Below the pieces are notes generated by a model. That model did not search any database. It had not been told where the DNA came from and saw only the letters and a program-made list of their open reading frames with translations. From positions 2,170,001 through 2,234,000 of the forward strand of contig NZ_LT907980.1 of assembly GCF_900215155.1 (NCBI RefSeq): a stretch of DNA of 64,000 bases, given 5' to 3'. Shown here one piece after another: positions 41,345-50,914 of this stretch. This stretch comes from Marinobacter sp. LV10R510-11A. GTDB lineage: Bacteria; Pseudomonadota; Gammaproteobacteria; Pseudomonadales; Oleiphilaceae. A program made the translations under genes and the position numbers. The number at the start of each line of letters is the position of its first letter. Positions within the stretch are counted from its first letter, which is position 1.

Positions 41345-41617
41345 TCAGCGTCGACGCAGTAGTTTTTCCAGGCGCCTTATCATCGCCCGGACAACCTGTC
41401 GCCTCGCCTGAAGCTGATCGCGCCTCACCTGCTCAAGATCAATGCCTCCTTGCCCATTCTGATATCTAAGCGGGATGGATCCCTCGAGCGAATCATCGAC
41501 ACTCCTTTCTTTCACTTCACCGTCTTCCCTGCAAATTAACGGGCCCCTGCCCTGAAAGTACTGCTCTTCATCTGAAACCATCATGCCTCTGACCTCCATA
41601 ACGTCACCCCTGACCAC
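41345..41617 (-). CDS. Hypothetical protein, 90 residues
   Basis: Charged, with an Arg-rich C-terminal helix (DQLQARRQVVRAMIRRLEKLLRRR). Diverges from the LysR-type gene 76 bases away. The start is unclear (GTG at 41617 or the ATG at ~41584). No family recognised; it may not be real, but no competing frame occupies the space. Confidence 0.4.
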   Translation of the reverse strand: MVRGDVMEVRGMMVSDEEQYFQGRGPLICREDGEVKERSVDDSLEGSIPLRYQNGQGGIDLEQVRRDQLQARRQVVRAMIRRLEKLLRRR

Positions 41618-41692
41618 AGGGGCATTAGTTATCTCATGGGTTCATTTGCATGCTAGTCCTGTTCTATACTGCAAGCTATTCCATAAAAGTGA

Positions 41693-42670
41693 GTGCGAAC
41701 TTTGCAAAAACGAACAGTGAGGTTGAGTAAGCAGCCCTCTCCCACTACGCAGAAAACACGGAGTCATTTGGCGTGGAATGACTTTGAGACCATCCTTGCC
41801 GTTGTGACCGCAGGCTCGCTGTCTGGCGCCTCTCGCGCCTTAGATGTAAGTCACGCCACTGTTTTCCGGCGGCTGGGTGATATCGAACAGCGGCTGGGCG
41901 TTACGCTCTTTGAGAGGAGCCGTACCGGCTATCGGCCAACTCTTGCGGGGGAAGAACTCGCCGACACGGCCAGGATTATGGATGAGGCCGCCTTGGCTGC
42001 CGAGCGTAAAGTCGCTGGTCGCGACCTGGAGCCCACCGGAGAAATCTGGACTACCACAACTGACTCTTTGCTGATGGGACTGCTGACACCTCTATTCACA
42101 CAATTCCGGCATAAATATCCAAGCATCGTGCTGGATGTTGCCATCTCCAACCAGCTGTTCAACCTGACGCGCAGGGAAGCGGACGTCGCCATTCGTCCGT
42201 CCAACCGCCCCCCTGAAAACCTGATTGGCCGACCGCTGGCCACCATTGGCCAGGCTGTCTACGGACACAGAAGCCTCGGCCTAACCCCGGGTGCTTCCAT
42301 CGAGACACTTGCCAGCCAGCCTTGGATTGGTGCAGGGCCACGACTACAGGATTTAGCGTTGGATCAGTGGATGGATAGCAACGAGCTGAAAGCGGCCTGT
42401 ATTTACCGCGTTGATACCCTGGTGAGCATACTCAGCGCTATTCGCTCTGGCATGGGGCTGGCTGTGTTGCCGTGCTATTTGGCGGACGAAGACTCGGACA
42501 TAATCCAGCTCACCGACCCTATCCCCGAACTGGAATACGGACTGTGGTTTCTAATGCATCCAGACCTGCGAGGCGTAGTGAGGATTCATGCATTGATGGA
42601 TTTTCTGACGGAAGCTGTCCGGGCACAGAAACAGCGCCTGGCCGGACAACCTTGTCGCCGAGCTTTATGA
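41693..42670 (+). CDS. LysR-type transcriptional regulator
   Basis: 325 residues, possibly starting later than the GTG at 41693 because residues 1-25 are unusual. HTH at ~28-85 (WNDFETILAVVTAGSLSGASRALDVSHATVFRRLGDIEQRLGV) and a substrate-binding domain (~110-310). It faces away from the small hypothetical gene and converges on the Lnt-like gene. Target unknown; LysR regulators usually control an adjacent divergent gene. Confidence 0.92.
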   Translation: MRTLQKRTVRLSKQPSPTTQKTRSHLAWNDFETILAVVTAGSLSGASRALDVSHATVFRRLGDIEQRLGVTLFERSRTGYRPTLAGEELADTARIMDEAALAAERKVAGRDLEPTGEIWTTTTDSLLMGLLTPLFTQFRHKYPSIVLDVAISNQLFNLTRREADVAIRPSNRPPENLIGRPLATIGQAVYGHRSLGLTPGASIETLASQPWIGAGPRLQDLALDQWMDSNELKAACIYRVDTLVSILSAIRSGMGLAVLPCYLADEDSDIIQLTDPIPELEYGLWFLMHPDLRGVVRIHALMDFLTEAVRAQKQRLAGQPCRRAL

Positions 42671-42746
42671 AGGAGTCGAGCCTTTTAAACGCTAGTGTAT
42701 CGGCCAAGAACACAGGCTTCGTTTCTTCAATCGAGTTTTCCATAGG

Positions 42747-44276
42747 TTATGAGCTGGGCGCCAGATACGGCACATCCACCAAATAGCCGCCGGCCTCCCG
42801 AAATTGTGACTGGAATACAACGCGGCCATTCGGCAGCACCACCACCGACGGGCCGTTGTTCATCACGTGAACGAAAGGCAGTCGGTTTTCAACGGCGCGC
42901 AGAATGCTCGCATTCACATGTTGGTAGGGTTGCACGGTATCGCCAAACCAGCCGTTGCTTGAAAGGCCAATTAAAACGGTACCCTGGGTTTGCGGCGGCA
43001 CTGCTGCCTGAACAAAGCCGGGGAACAGCGTTTCATAACAGATCAGAGGGATTACAGTGAGGGCTCCCAGGTTGAAGGCCGCGTGCTCCGTGCCCCGCTG
43101 GAGCGATGTGGTAAAGCCCGCCAATACGCTGTTCGTTGCAGATTTTAGAATTGGAAAGGTTTCGGCCAAAGGCACCGACTCGCCAAACGGCATGGTTTTC
43201 ATTTTCCGGTAATGGGCGAGCGCCTGACCATCATTTTGTACCATCACCGCGGAGTTGTACTGGTCGGAGTGCCGGTTTGCCTGCCCTGGTTTCCGATGCG
43301 CCACCTGCTCTGCATCCTGAAACAATAGCGCTACGCCAGCCTCAGCCAGCCGAGCCGCATAGGCATGTTGCACGTGGGGCCGATCGAAGTAGCCCTTGTA
43401 GCGGGTTTCGAGCCAGACAACCAGTTCGGCGCCAGCTTGGGCCAGTCGTTCTGTCATCGCCATCTCCGGCGGATAAGCGAGGCTGTATCCCGGAAAGAGC
43501 GCGGGCCTGGCAAGGGAAGGCGCTTCATTTGGCTGGACAATGCCCACGGTAACCGTCGCCCAGCTTGCGAGTTGCTCATCCCAAGCCCGCGTGACTACAG
43601 CGCCGTACACGAACCACGACACCACGATGAACGATGACAGTCCCCAGGGCATCCATACCGTCCTTATCGACAGTGACGTTGGCCTATTCGTCGATGCAAT
43701 TGATGAGCGCCTGAATTGCCCAGACAGCCCCCTGTACACCATGATATTGACCAAGGCAATCAAGGCATCGAGGCCGTAGAGCCGGGTGAACTCGATGGCC
43801 TGAAGCGCACTCAAGAATCGGCTTTGAGTATCTGCCGGATGGAACGGAAACAGCATGGGCATCACGCCATACGTTGTCGCCACCACCAGCGGGAACAACA
43901 CGAAATCGTGTACGGAAAGGTAACGCTTGCTCCATCGTCTAAGCCCATTGAGAGCGACCGCAATCAGAGCGGTAATCTGGGCGGAGAAAAGCCATAAAAC
44001 GCCGCCCAGCAGGAGGCTTGGCGCCATGCCGTAACCTTTGGCGATCACCAGAAAATCGGTGATCCAATAGCCTGCGATCATACTGAAGATCAGGCCGCTG
44101 GCTAAGCCAAGACCATAGGAGGCCCGCAGACTGACCTGCTCAATAGCCAAAAGGAGGGGAACAAACGCAACCCAGGTGATCCAGTAATGCGCTGGGTAGA
44201 GAAAAGGAATGGCGACCAGTACCCCGGACAGTAGCGCCAGGAAAAGTCGCTGCCAGCCAGCGAGGAGCGCAGTCAC
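42747..44276 (-). CDS. Apolipoprotein N-acyltransferase-like protein
   Basis: 509 residues: ~6 N-terminal membrane segments (to ~210) and a nitrilase-type domain (~225-495). Candidate catalytic residues line up with Lnt: Glu in VVWLETRYKG (usual form WPET), Lys in HYRKMKTMPFGES, Cys in PLICYETLFPG. The departure from the WPET motif and the location away from ybeX-type neighbours suggest a paralogue, not the housekeeping Lnt. It overlaps the foldase-like gene upstream by 4 bases, so it belongs to that operon. Confidence 0.82.
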   Translation of the reverse strand: MTALLAGWQRLFLALLSGVLVAIPFLYPAHYWITWVAFVPLLLAIEQVSLRASYGLGLASGLIFSMIAGYWITDFLVIAKGYGMAPSLLLGGVLWLFSAQITALIAVALNGLRRWSKRYLSVHDFVLFPLVVATTYGVMPMLFPFHPADTQSRFLSALQAIEFTRLYGLDALIALVNIMVYRGLSGQFRRSSIASTNRPTSLSIRTVWMPWGLSSFIVVSWFVYGAVVTRAWDEQLASWATVTVGIVQPNEAPSLARPALFPGYSLAYPPEMAMTERLAQAGAELVVWLETRYKGYFDRPHVQHAYAARLAEAGVALLFQDAEQVAHRKPGQANRHSDQYNSAVMVQNDGQALAHYRKMKTMPFGESVPLAETFPILKSATNSVLAGFTTSLQRGTEHAAFNLGALTVIPLICYETLFPGFVQAAVPPQTQGTVLIGLSSNGWFGDTVQPYQHVNASILRAVENRLPFVHVMNNGPSVVVLPNGRVVFQSQFREAGGYLVDVPYLAPSS

Positions 44277-44980
44277 GGTGTATTCTCCAAGTCAGTGCCC
44301 GATCGAAACTGCTCACTGGCGCGACCAAGCGCTTCTTGGCGCTGGGCTGCAGTCAGATCATGATTGGCCTGAATGGCCTGTCGCGCGATCAGATACTGTT
44401 GCAACCGTCGCTGCTGGCCAAACAAGTGTTGAGCGGCGGCAGTACCCAGATACTGATTTTGCAGGTTCACCGATCGTTCAAAGCGAGCCTGCGCCGCTGC
44501 CGGACCACTGCCATTATGAGCGGCCTGCTCTTGGGCGCGTGCAGCCTGTCGATAGCGGAGAAACCCTGTGAGCGTGCTGGCTAGATCGTCGGCAACACCA
44601 CTGGCAATAGAGCCAGGCAAACCCTGCCGGCTTAAAAACCCGATGCGCTGAATGTCCGCTTGCGTCAGGTTCTCTGGCAGTGCAGAGGCAATGCGGCCCA
44701 ACACCTCAGCGGTATAGTTGGTCAACTCAAGATCACTATCGGAACCGGGCACCAGCGCTTGCACCAGAGCTTCAACGGGCTGGTAATCAAACCCCCACTG
44801 ATGGTTTGATATTGGCACCGGGTGCCTGCGTGTGACTTCGTCAGGCTGAACCCAATCCTGATCACTGCCTCCCAATGCCCGTTTTTCGGGCAGAGTCGCG
44901 GCTATGATTCCAAGGGCGGCCGCAAACACAATGGCCGCCAGCACCAAGCTCTTAATCCTATTGCGGCTGCTTTTGATCAT
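44273..44980 (-). CDS. Lipase-foldase (LifO)-like protein, short
   Basis: 235 residues with an N-terminal membrane anchor (~10-28). Later parts show the helical-repeat style of lipase chaperones: ERSVNLQNQYLGTAAAQHLFGQQRRLQQYLIARQA, DLTAAQRQEALGRASEQF. There is GFDY at ~residue 63, comparable to the FDY core of the foldase motif RxxFDY. Weaker match than its neighbour. Membrane-anchored foldases fold secreted lipases before type II export. Confidence 0.65.
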   Translation of the reverse strand: MIKSSRNRIKSLVLAAIVFAAALGIIAATLPEKRALGGSDQDWVQPDEVTRRHPVPISNHQWGFDYQPVEALVQALVPGSDSDLELTNYTAEVLGRIASALPENLTQADIQRIGFLSRQGLPGSIASGVADDLASTLTGFLRYRQAARAQEQAAHNGSGPAAAQARFERSVNLQNQYLGTAAAQHLFGQQRRLQQYLIARQAIQANHDLTAAQRQEALGRASEQFRSGTDLENTP

Positions 44981-44988
44981 AGAAAAGG

Positions 44989-45924
44989 TCAGAAACTATC
45001 CAACTGCAGGTACCGGACTTTGGCGAGTTCGTCAGGGTTGAAATGCTGCTTCATCAGCCTCTCGACCTGCGCCTTTTTCTCCTGGTCAGCAAGGCCCGCA
45101 TTCACAATGCGCTGTTTGTCGGCCAGAAAAACGCTGTAGCGTTGGCGCCAATTGTCGACGGGAACAGTCGCATCGGTTAATCGATCGTTTAACGTTTTTT
45201 GCCGTTCAGCTTTGTCGTCAGCACTGAGCGTGGTGTCCGCCTCCAGTTGTTGTGCCTCAAACATATAGTATGCGCTGGCGTCGGCAGTGGCGAACAGCTC
45301 GGCCGCTACTTCCTGCCCAAGGTATAAGGTTCGAAGTGCTTTTAACTCTTCGTACTGCTGCGCATACGCGTCGTTGCTCAGGTCAGCCGTCGAGCCTTGC
45401 TGTTCGTACAAAGCGTTGAATTCGTCTTCCGCTTCCAGATAGCGGTAGTAATCAACGACGATTTCTGCGGTTTGTTCACCCGCTTTTCCAGGCACACCCA
45501 CCTTGATGAGCTCCTGCAAGTCCGCAAGATTCTGTCTGTTTAACTCCACCTCACCGTATTGCAGGGTGCGATTAAGCGCTTCCAGTGCTTCATTATCCAG
45601 AACCACATCTCCATTCTTGTCGATTCTGACGTTCTGAAGCGCCTCGTAGAGTGCGTCGGCACTGAACGGAATCGTGTCCATGTTGTTTAACGGGTCGCGT
45701 TCTGCCGCAGCGTCTGCAGGTGTGTGCCATTGCCAGATGGCAGCAACGGTTCCCGCTTTGTCAGTGTTATTCTGGGTGCTGGGGCTCGGTTCAGTTGCCA
45801 CCGCTGCGCTGTTTGGCTCTGGAGCTGGCTTCAAAAAATTGGCAACCGCGAGTACAAGCAGAATGGCGAGAGCGACAATGCCCAAAATGATGCCAATACG
45901 TTTGGGCGGAGTTGGTTGTGTCAT
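44989..45924 (-). CDS. Lipase secretion chaperone (LifO family)
   Basis: 311 residues: TM anchor (~9-31), Pro/Ala/Thr-rich linker (to ~60), then the helical chaperone domain, with SADALYEALQNVRIDKNGDVVLDNEALEALN and the end LADQEKKAQVERLMKQHFNPDE, KVRYLQLDSF. The canonical RxxFDY motif is not evident, so the client may differ from classical lipases. It begins inside the end of the AraC gene (ATGA overlap). The likely client is the hydrolase encoded just upstream, on the same strand. Confidence 0.8.
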   Translation of the reverse strand: MTQPTPPKRIGIILGIVALAILLVLAVANFLKPAPEPNSAAVATEPSPSTQNNTDKAGTVAAIWQWHTPADAAAERDPLNNMDTIPFSADALYEALQNVRIDKNGDVVLDNEALEALNRTLQYGEVELNRQNLADLQELIKVGVPGKAGEQTAEIVVDYYRYLEAEDEFNALYEQQGSTADLSNDAYAQQYEELKALRTLYLGQEVAAELFATADASAYYMFEAQQLEADTTLSADDKAERQKTLNDRLTDATVPVDNWRQRYSVFLADKQRIVNAGLADQEKKAQVERLMKQHFNPDELAKVRYLQLDSF

Positions 45925-46793
45925 GGTGTAGGCTGCCTATCGGTCATTGATTCCACGAGTGTTTGAAGATCGTCGTCAATAAATGTTTCCAGAAACGGAG
46001 GCTTCATGAATGTGGCGGACGGTGGCATCCCGTTGATGGCGCTAAAAGACCGCGAAAAATGTGCTGAATTTGAAAATCCGGCGATCAGCGCAGCTTCGGT
46101 TACCGAGTAGCCAAGCGCCAGTAGGACCACGCTAATAAATACCCGGTATCGCAAACGATATTGTGTCACCGGCAGCCCTACCTGGTCTTTAAACAGTTTC
46201 ATCAGTCGAGAGTCCGAGAGGTGAACGCTGGCGGCCAGATCACTTAACGTGTGGTTCTCACTGACGGCGCCCCGAATCGTCTGCGTCACACTCAAAACCC
46301 GATGGTCAAACTCTCTGTAAGTTCTGGCGCCCAAGTCAGGAGGCACCAAAACCTCACGCAGCGTTGTGTAGGTCTCTTTTGGCGGCATCGGCTTCCCGTC
46401 GCGAAGCGACAGCAGACACTCAATTAACGATTCTTCCAAAGGATGGCCGAAGGACACACCAGCAAAAGCATGCTGCATGACGCTCGCCAGTGCGGGGTAG
46501 TCTTGAGAGAAGGGCTGAAAATAGTACACCGCCACCACCGCCTGTCCCACATCGATCTGGGTGGTATCCAGATAGACCCCGGTTTGTAGAAGGCAGCTGC
46601 GGGCGACGATACACTTACCTCCCGGGCAGTAAAGCGATAGCGTACCCTCAAGACAGACGATGAGTTTTTCCTGAACAACTCTGTGGGCGCGATGGGGAAC
46701 GCTGAAGATTCCCAGAAACAGCATTTCACCGTTCCAAATATAGAGTTTCGGTGTCGCCGCAAGGGCAGACTGCTGGTTTATGTGGCCGCTCAT
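45921..46793 (-). CDS. AraC-family transcriptional regulator
   Basis: 290 residues. Sensor domain 1-170 (LFLGIFSVPHRAHRVVQEKLIVCLEGTL) and two helix-turn-helix motifs (~190-275; LSDLAASVHLSDSRLMKLFKDQVG and VTEAALIAGFSNSAHFSRSFSAINGMPP). Translationally coupled to the foldase gene, so it probably controls this operon and the secreted hydrolase upstream. Confidence 0.93.
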   Translation of the reverse strand: MSGHINQQSALAATPKLYIWNGEMLFLGIFSVPHRAHRVVQEKLIVCLEGTLSLYCPGGKCIVARSCLLQTGVYLDTTQIDVGQAVVAVYYFQPFSQDYPALASVMQHAFAGVSFGHPLEESLIECLLSLRDGKPMPPKETYTTLREVLVPPDLGARTYREFDHRVLSVTQTIRGAVSENHTLSDLAASVHLSDSRLMKLFKDQVGLPVTQYRLRYRVFISVVLLALGYSVTEAALIAGFSNSAHFSRSFSAINGMPPSATFMKPPFLETFIDDDLQTLVESMTDRQPTP

Positions 46794-46905
46794 GTTTGAC
46801 CCGCTGTATCAACCTGTGTCGTTCACCGTTAACTGCTCATAATGCGAAATCACCTAGGCTTATTCAGCCCGGGTGATACACGCTAGCTTACAGACGAACC
46901 GATAT

Positions 46906-47850
46906 TTAATACGGGCAGGTTCCACGATATTCAGAAATAGCGGAATCTGCGGCATGGTTCGGCCCACACAGGAACTGGTTATACCGATTGTCTTTATCGA
47001 TATGGAGCTTCATCCAGGACACACCGTACTTGCCCAGCAATCCGCCGTTGCTACCACCGCCATTGGCGCAGGAATGCTGGCCATTGTTGATCTCAAAAAA
47101 GGCCTTTGCGGTGGTGCCGGGGATGCGATTGTAAAAGGGCGAGGCGTGCTGACCCACGGGTGCAGTGCCGTCATTCTCGCAGGCGAAGATCAGGGTGGGG
47201 GGTGTCGATCTGGTTAAAACTGTTGCTGCCAGTATTCCACGGTGCCAGAGGAATAGCCGCACTCAACCGCCCGCCGGAGGCAAGCCGGAGCGCACCCCCA
47301 CCACCCATCGACCACCCCATAGCGCCCACCCGGGAGCTATCAACCATTCCAAAAATGGCGCTCGTGGGCGAATTGCTTCGCGTAATTACATAGTCCAACG
47401 CGCTCTCAAGCTGCGATGACCGGCTACCGGGCTGATCAAATACTGAGTTCGTACTGATCGTAAAAACGACAAAGCCGTGGGATGCCACCGAGGCCCCCAC
47501 CATTGAATGGAGGATTCCGGCGCCAGAAACCCCGGAACTATCGCAATCGCACCCATCTCGCCGGTGGTGCCCGCTGGATAATGAATCGTGCCGCCACCAA
47601 ACCCACTTGCAGATCGGGAAACGTCGATTGTCTGCACGGAATAAGGGCCGCTTGATGCCTCAAGGTACGACTCGGAAGGGTTCGGCCCCCGAGTGAACCC
47701 ACAGTCTGTTTGGCAAGGATTGGGGTCTGGATCGGGGCTGGGATCTGTCGGCGGGTTAAAACTGAAAGCAGACATTGAAAACAGCACAGCCGTTGCTGCA
47801 AAAACGGATAGAGCTGACTTTCTAACGCTTATTATTGTCATACGAGTCAC
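46906..47850 (-). pseudogene. Secreted polyester/PET-hydrolase-like enzyme, two frameshifts
   Basis: Joined across three frames, the protein has a signal peptide, an Asp/Pro-rich linker (PPTDPSPDPDPNPCQTDCG), FTRGPNPSESYLEASSGPYSV, oxyanion region IAIVPGFLA, nucleophile serine in GAMGWSMGGGG, catalytic Asp in [10 protein letters not shown] and His in NNGQHSC. This is the cutinase/PETase-like alpha/beta-hydrolase type, resembling the marine pseudomonad polyester hydrolases. Frameshift 1 (~47,486-47,492) is a missing base in CCTCGGTGGCATCC; frameshift 2 (~47,196-47,201) is an extra C in a run of six. Both could be assembly errors, especially the second. Confidence 0.8.
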
Positions 47851-48004
47851 CTGAGGGGTCGAGTTTTATTTATTGTTCGGGATGACGACCATCCTCAGTA
47901 AACGTTACGTCAAGCCAATAGAGTGCCGCTTTCACGTTCTGGCACTAGTACCGGACCTGCATCACACTCTGGACATCGGAAAGCTGGCGGCCATGCGGGA
48001 TCTC

Positions 48005-48430
48005 TCACCAACGCCCCTGCAACGTTGCAACGATCCGGCGGCCATCGGCTTTATCCCTATGCTCACAGAGATATAACCCCTGCCAATTCCCAAGCGCCAG
48101 GCGCCCGTGATTCACGGGCAGTGTGAGTGAAGGGCCAATCAGGATGTTTTTGATATGCGCCGGCATGTCGTCTGGGCCTTCCATAATATGCTCATAGTGC
48201 GGTGCGCGTTCTGGCACCATCACATTAAAGTGGCGTTCCAGATCGCCGCGCACATCTGGGTCGGCATTTTCATTCACCGCCAGCGAAGCCGAGGTGTGCT
48301 GAATAAACAGATGCAGCAGCCCTACTTCGCAGTTGCTCATGTCCGGCGCTTGGGCGAGGATTTCATTAGTTACTAAGTGAAACCCTCGTGGCAGGGGCGC
48401 CAGCTCAACGAATGTTTGATCCCAGATCAT
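48005..48430 (-). CDS. YjbQ family protein (UPF0047)
   Basis: 141 residues, single-domain family with the conserved IQHTSASLAVNENADPDVRGDL, HYEHIMEGPDDMPAHIKN, LALGNWQGLYLCEHR. Members have weak thiamin-phosphate-synthase-like activity in vitro but an unsettled role. 15 bases after the aspartoacylase-like gene. About 150 bases on its other side, to the hydrolase gene, hold nothing recognisable. Confidence 0.92.
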   Translation of the reverse strand: MIWDQTFVELAPLPRGFHLVTNEILAQAPDMSNCEVGLLHLFIQHTSASLAVNENADPDVRGDLERHFNVMVPERAPHYEHIMEGPDDMPAHIKNILIGPSLTLPVNHGRLALGNWQGLYLCEHRDKADGRRIVATLQGRW

Positions 48431-48445
48431 GACGGCTCCTGTAGA

Positions 48446-49510
48446 TTATTTTTCAGGGTCATCCCAAGGGTGCACGGGCACAGAGGCTTCGGTCGCTTCA
48501 GCATCAAAGGTGCTACGGAAGTAATCCATGGCTTTTTCTGCTTCGTTCAATTCATCAAATCGTGCGATGTGATAAATCGCCTCTCCCTCATTTACTAAGG
48601 GTAGGTTGTTCACACAAATCACGATACCGGAACAGGGCGAGGTAATGGCTGTTTCGGACGCGCCAAAAGGATCAGCCACCATAGCCAGTTTTTGGCCTTT
48701 GCGCACTTTTTGGCCGAGCTTGGCAACGGGCCGCATAATGCCGTCTATATCCGCCCTCACCCACTGGGAATTGGCAGCAATTTCCGAGCGCTTTTTCGGG
48801 TTTTTACGGCCTTTCAGTGGCGGCAACATTTCCAATTCGCGCATAACGCGCATCACGCCTTTTACGCCGCTGCCGATAACAACATCGTCAAAGCGCAGCG
48901 CTTCACCACCCTCATAGGTGATAACGGGAATGCCTTGAGAATCTGCATAGGCGCGCAGGCTGCCATCACGTAAGCCGGCATTAATAATAACCGGCGCCCC
49001 AAAGGCTTCGGCCATTCGCGTGGTATCTGGGCTCTTCAGTTCTGCACGTATCTGCGGCAGGTTGAAGCGGTTAATGGCACCCGTGTGTAAATCAATAATA
49101 TGACTTACCTGCTCCATAATCTGGGTGCGCAGCAGGTAAGCAATTCGCCCGCCCAGCGAGCCGGATTCGGTGCCGGGAAAACAACGGTTAAGGTCCCGCC
49201 TGTCTGGCAAATAACGGGTGCGCTGCAAAAAACCGAAGATATTCACAATGGGCACGGCTACTAATGTGCCGCGCACATGGCGAAGCGCCGAGTTAATCAG
49301 TACGCGGCGGACAATTTCTACGCCGCTGATTTCATCGCCGTGTATCGCGCCACAAACCATCAATACCGGGCCATCTCGGCGCCCGTGCACAATTTCCACG
49401 GGTATGGTCAAGGGCGTATGGGTATACAGCTTCGCCACGGTAATTTCTATGGTTTGCCGGGTGCCGGGCTGAACTTGCACGCCGGCCATTTCAAAGGGCG
49501 CTCGCGCCAT
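48446..49510 (-). CDS. Succinylglutamate desuccinylase/aspartoacylase-family protein
   Basis: 354 residues, M14-type zinc fold. Metal ligands in GAIHGDEISG (His, Glu) and DLHTGAINRFNLPQ (His), proton-shuttle Glu in TYEGGEALRF, and a C-terminal barrel-sandwich/lipoyl-like region (~260-340, VAKLGQKVRKGQKLAMVADPFG). Always found next to rimK-like genes in such clusters; removing or trimming glutamate tails is a proposed, unproven role. 3 bases after rimK. Confidence 0.88.
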   Translation of the reverse strand: MARAPFEMAGVQVQPGTRQTIEITVAKLYTHTPLTIPVEIVHGRRDGPVLMVCGAIHGDEISGVEIVRRVLINSALRHVRGTLVAVPIVNIFGFLQRTRYLPDRRDLNRCFPGTESGSLGGRIAYLLRTQIMEQVSHIIDLHTGAINRFNLPQIRAELKSPDTTRMAEAFGAPVIINAGLRDGSLRAYADSQGIPVITYEGGEALRFDDVVIGSGVKGVMRVMRELEMLPPLKGRKNPKKRSEIAANSQWVRADIDGIMRPVAKLGQKVRKGQKLAMVADPFGASETAITSPCSGIVICVNNLPLVNEGEAIYHIARFDELNEAEKAMDYFRSTFDAEATEASVPVHPWDDPEK

Positions 49511-49513
49511 CGA

Positions 49514-50419
49514 TTAACCTCTGCCTTTGGTTTTTGTGCGCCAAGGCGCATGGTTTTTCTCAATCCAATTAAGGATCATGCCAGCGACGTTTTTGCCCGT
49601 GGCGTTCTCAATACCTTCCAAGCCGGGCGATGAGTTTACTTCCATCACCAGAGGCCCGCGGCTTGAGCGCAACAGGTCAACACCCGCCACGTTCAGCCCC
49701 ATGGCCTTGGCGGCCGTAATCGCGGTGCGGCGTTCTTCTGGCGTAATACGTATCAGCGAAGCGGTTCCACCCCGGTGTAGATTGGAGCGAAACTCACCTT
49801 CAGCACCTTGGCGCTTCATGGCGGCGATCACTTTGTCGCCAATTACGAAGCAGCGAATGTCCGCGCCACCGGCTTCTTTGATGAACTCCTGCACTAGAAT
49901 GTCGGCCTTGAGGCCCATGAAAGCCTCAATCACGCTCTCTGCGGCTGTGCGGGTTTCCGCCAGCACCACACCAATGCCTTGGGTACCCTGGAGAAGCTTG
50001 ATAACCACCGGTGCACCACCCACCATTTTCAGCAGTTCGGGCACGTTATCTGGCTTGTTGGCAAAGCCTGTTACCGGCATGCCCACACCCTTGCGGGCAA
50101 GTAACTGCAAAGAGCGCAGCTTGTCACGGGAGCGGGTGATGGCCACTGATTCGTTTACCGGGAACGTGCCCATCATTTCAAACTGACGCAACACCGCCGT
50201 GCCGTAAAAGGTAACGGAGGCCCCGATACGAGGAATCACAACGTCAAAATTTTCCAGCACGTCCTCGTGGTAATGGATACGGGGATTGGCCGAAGTAATG
50301 TTCATGGAACAGTGCAGGCAATCAATCACCTTCACTTCATGGCCACGGTTAACCCCTTCTTCCACCAGTCGGCGGGTTGAGTACAAGTGCCGGTTGCGGG
50401 ATAAAACTGCAATTTTCAT
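49514..50419 (-). CDS. rimK: RimK-type alpha-L-glutamate ligase
   Basis: 301 residues, ATP-grasp enzyme adding glutamates to ribosomal protein S6 (or making poly-alpha-glutamate). Start [21 protein letters not shown] is typical of RimK; nucleotide-binding [14 protein letters not shown], metal site [28 protein letters not shown]. Sits between the retropepsin-like and AstE-like genes with 3-base gaps, so all three are one transcript. Confidence 0.95.
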   Translation of the reverse strand: MKIAVLSRNRHLYSTRRLVEEGVNRGHEVKVIDCLHCSMNITSANPRIHYHEDVLENFDVVIPRIGASVTFYGTAVLRQFEMMGTFPVNESVAITRSRDKLRSLQLLARKGVGMPVTGFANKPDNVPELLKMVGGAPVVIKLLQGTQGIGVVLAETRTAAESVIEAFMGLKADILVQEFIKEAGGADIRCFVIGDKVIAAMKRQGAEGEFRSNLHRGGTASLIRITPEERRTAITAAKAMGLNVAGVDLLRSSRGPLVMEVNSSPGLEGIENATGKNVAGMILNWIEKNHAPWRTKTKGRG

Positions 50420-50422
50420 TTT

Positions 50423-50914
50423 TCAGGCTTTAAAAGCCGGCTCTCCGGCGAGATAGGATGCTTCGGGGTGAATAATCGCGCGGCCCGCCATCGCGGTGCG
50501 CCCAAGCAGCATACGGAACTGCATGGAATCGCGGTTTGTTAGTGTCATTTCGATAGGCCAGCTCTGGTCACCAAGCACTAGAGTGGTCTCAACCATCAGC
50601 CGTAATTCTTTGTGGCCACCGGAATCCGATACATCGCGCTCATCAAGAACTTTGGCATCACACTCCACCACCTGATGCATATCATTCTGAACCGGATGAA
50701 CCCAAAAACGCACCCGGCGCTCGCCGTCTTGTGTGTATGGCTCCGTTCGAAACGTGTGTAAACAAGAGGTACGGGCACCCGTATCCACTTTTGCCTTAAT
50801 GCGCTTAATATCCAGCTCCGGCAGCGCTATCCACTCCCGCCAACCCAGGCTTACCTTGTTCTCAGCCGGTATCGGCGCTTCCGTGTTAATAACCTCAGCT
50901 GTCTTTTTGGACAT
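50423..50914 (-). CDS. Retropepsin-like aspartic protease (RimB type)
   Basis: 163 residues from the ATG giving MSKKTAEV with AAGGAAAGG upstream; it overlaps the end of mscS by 20 bases. KAKVDTGARTSCLH carries the aspartic-protease DTGA triad, and RMLLGRTAMAG is the second conserved segment. Such proteins, often misnamed ATP-dependent zinc proteases, are linked to RimK in gammaproteobacteria, where they counter glutamylation of ribosomal protein S6. Confidence 0.9.
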   Translation of the reverse strand: MSKKTAEVINTEAPIPAENKVSLGWREWIALPELDIKRIKAKVDTGARTSCLHTFRTEPYTQDGERRVRFWVHPVQNDMHQVVECDAKVLDERDVSDSGGHKELRLMVETTLVLGDQSWPIEMTLTNRDSMQFRMLLGRTAMAGRAIIHPEASYLAGEPAFKA

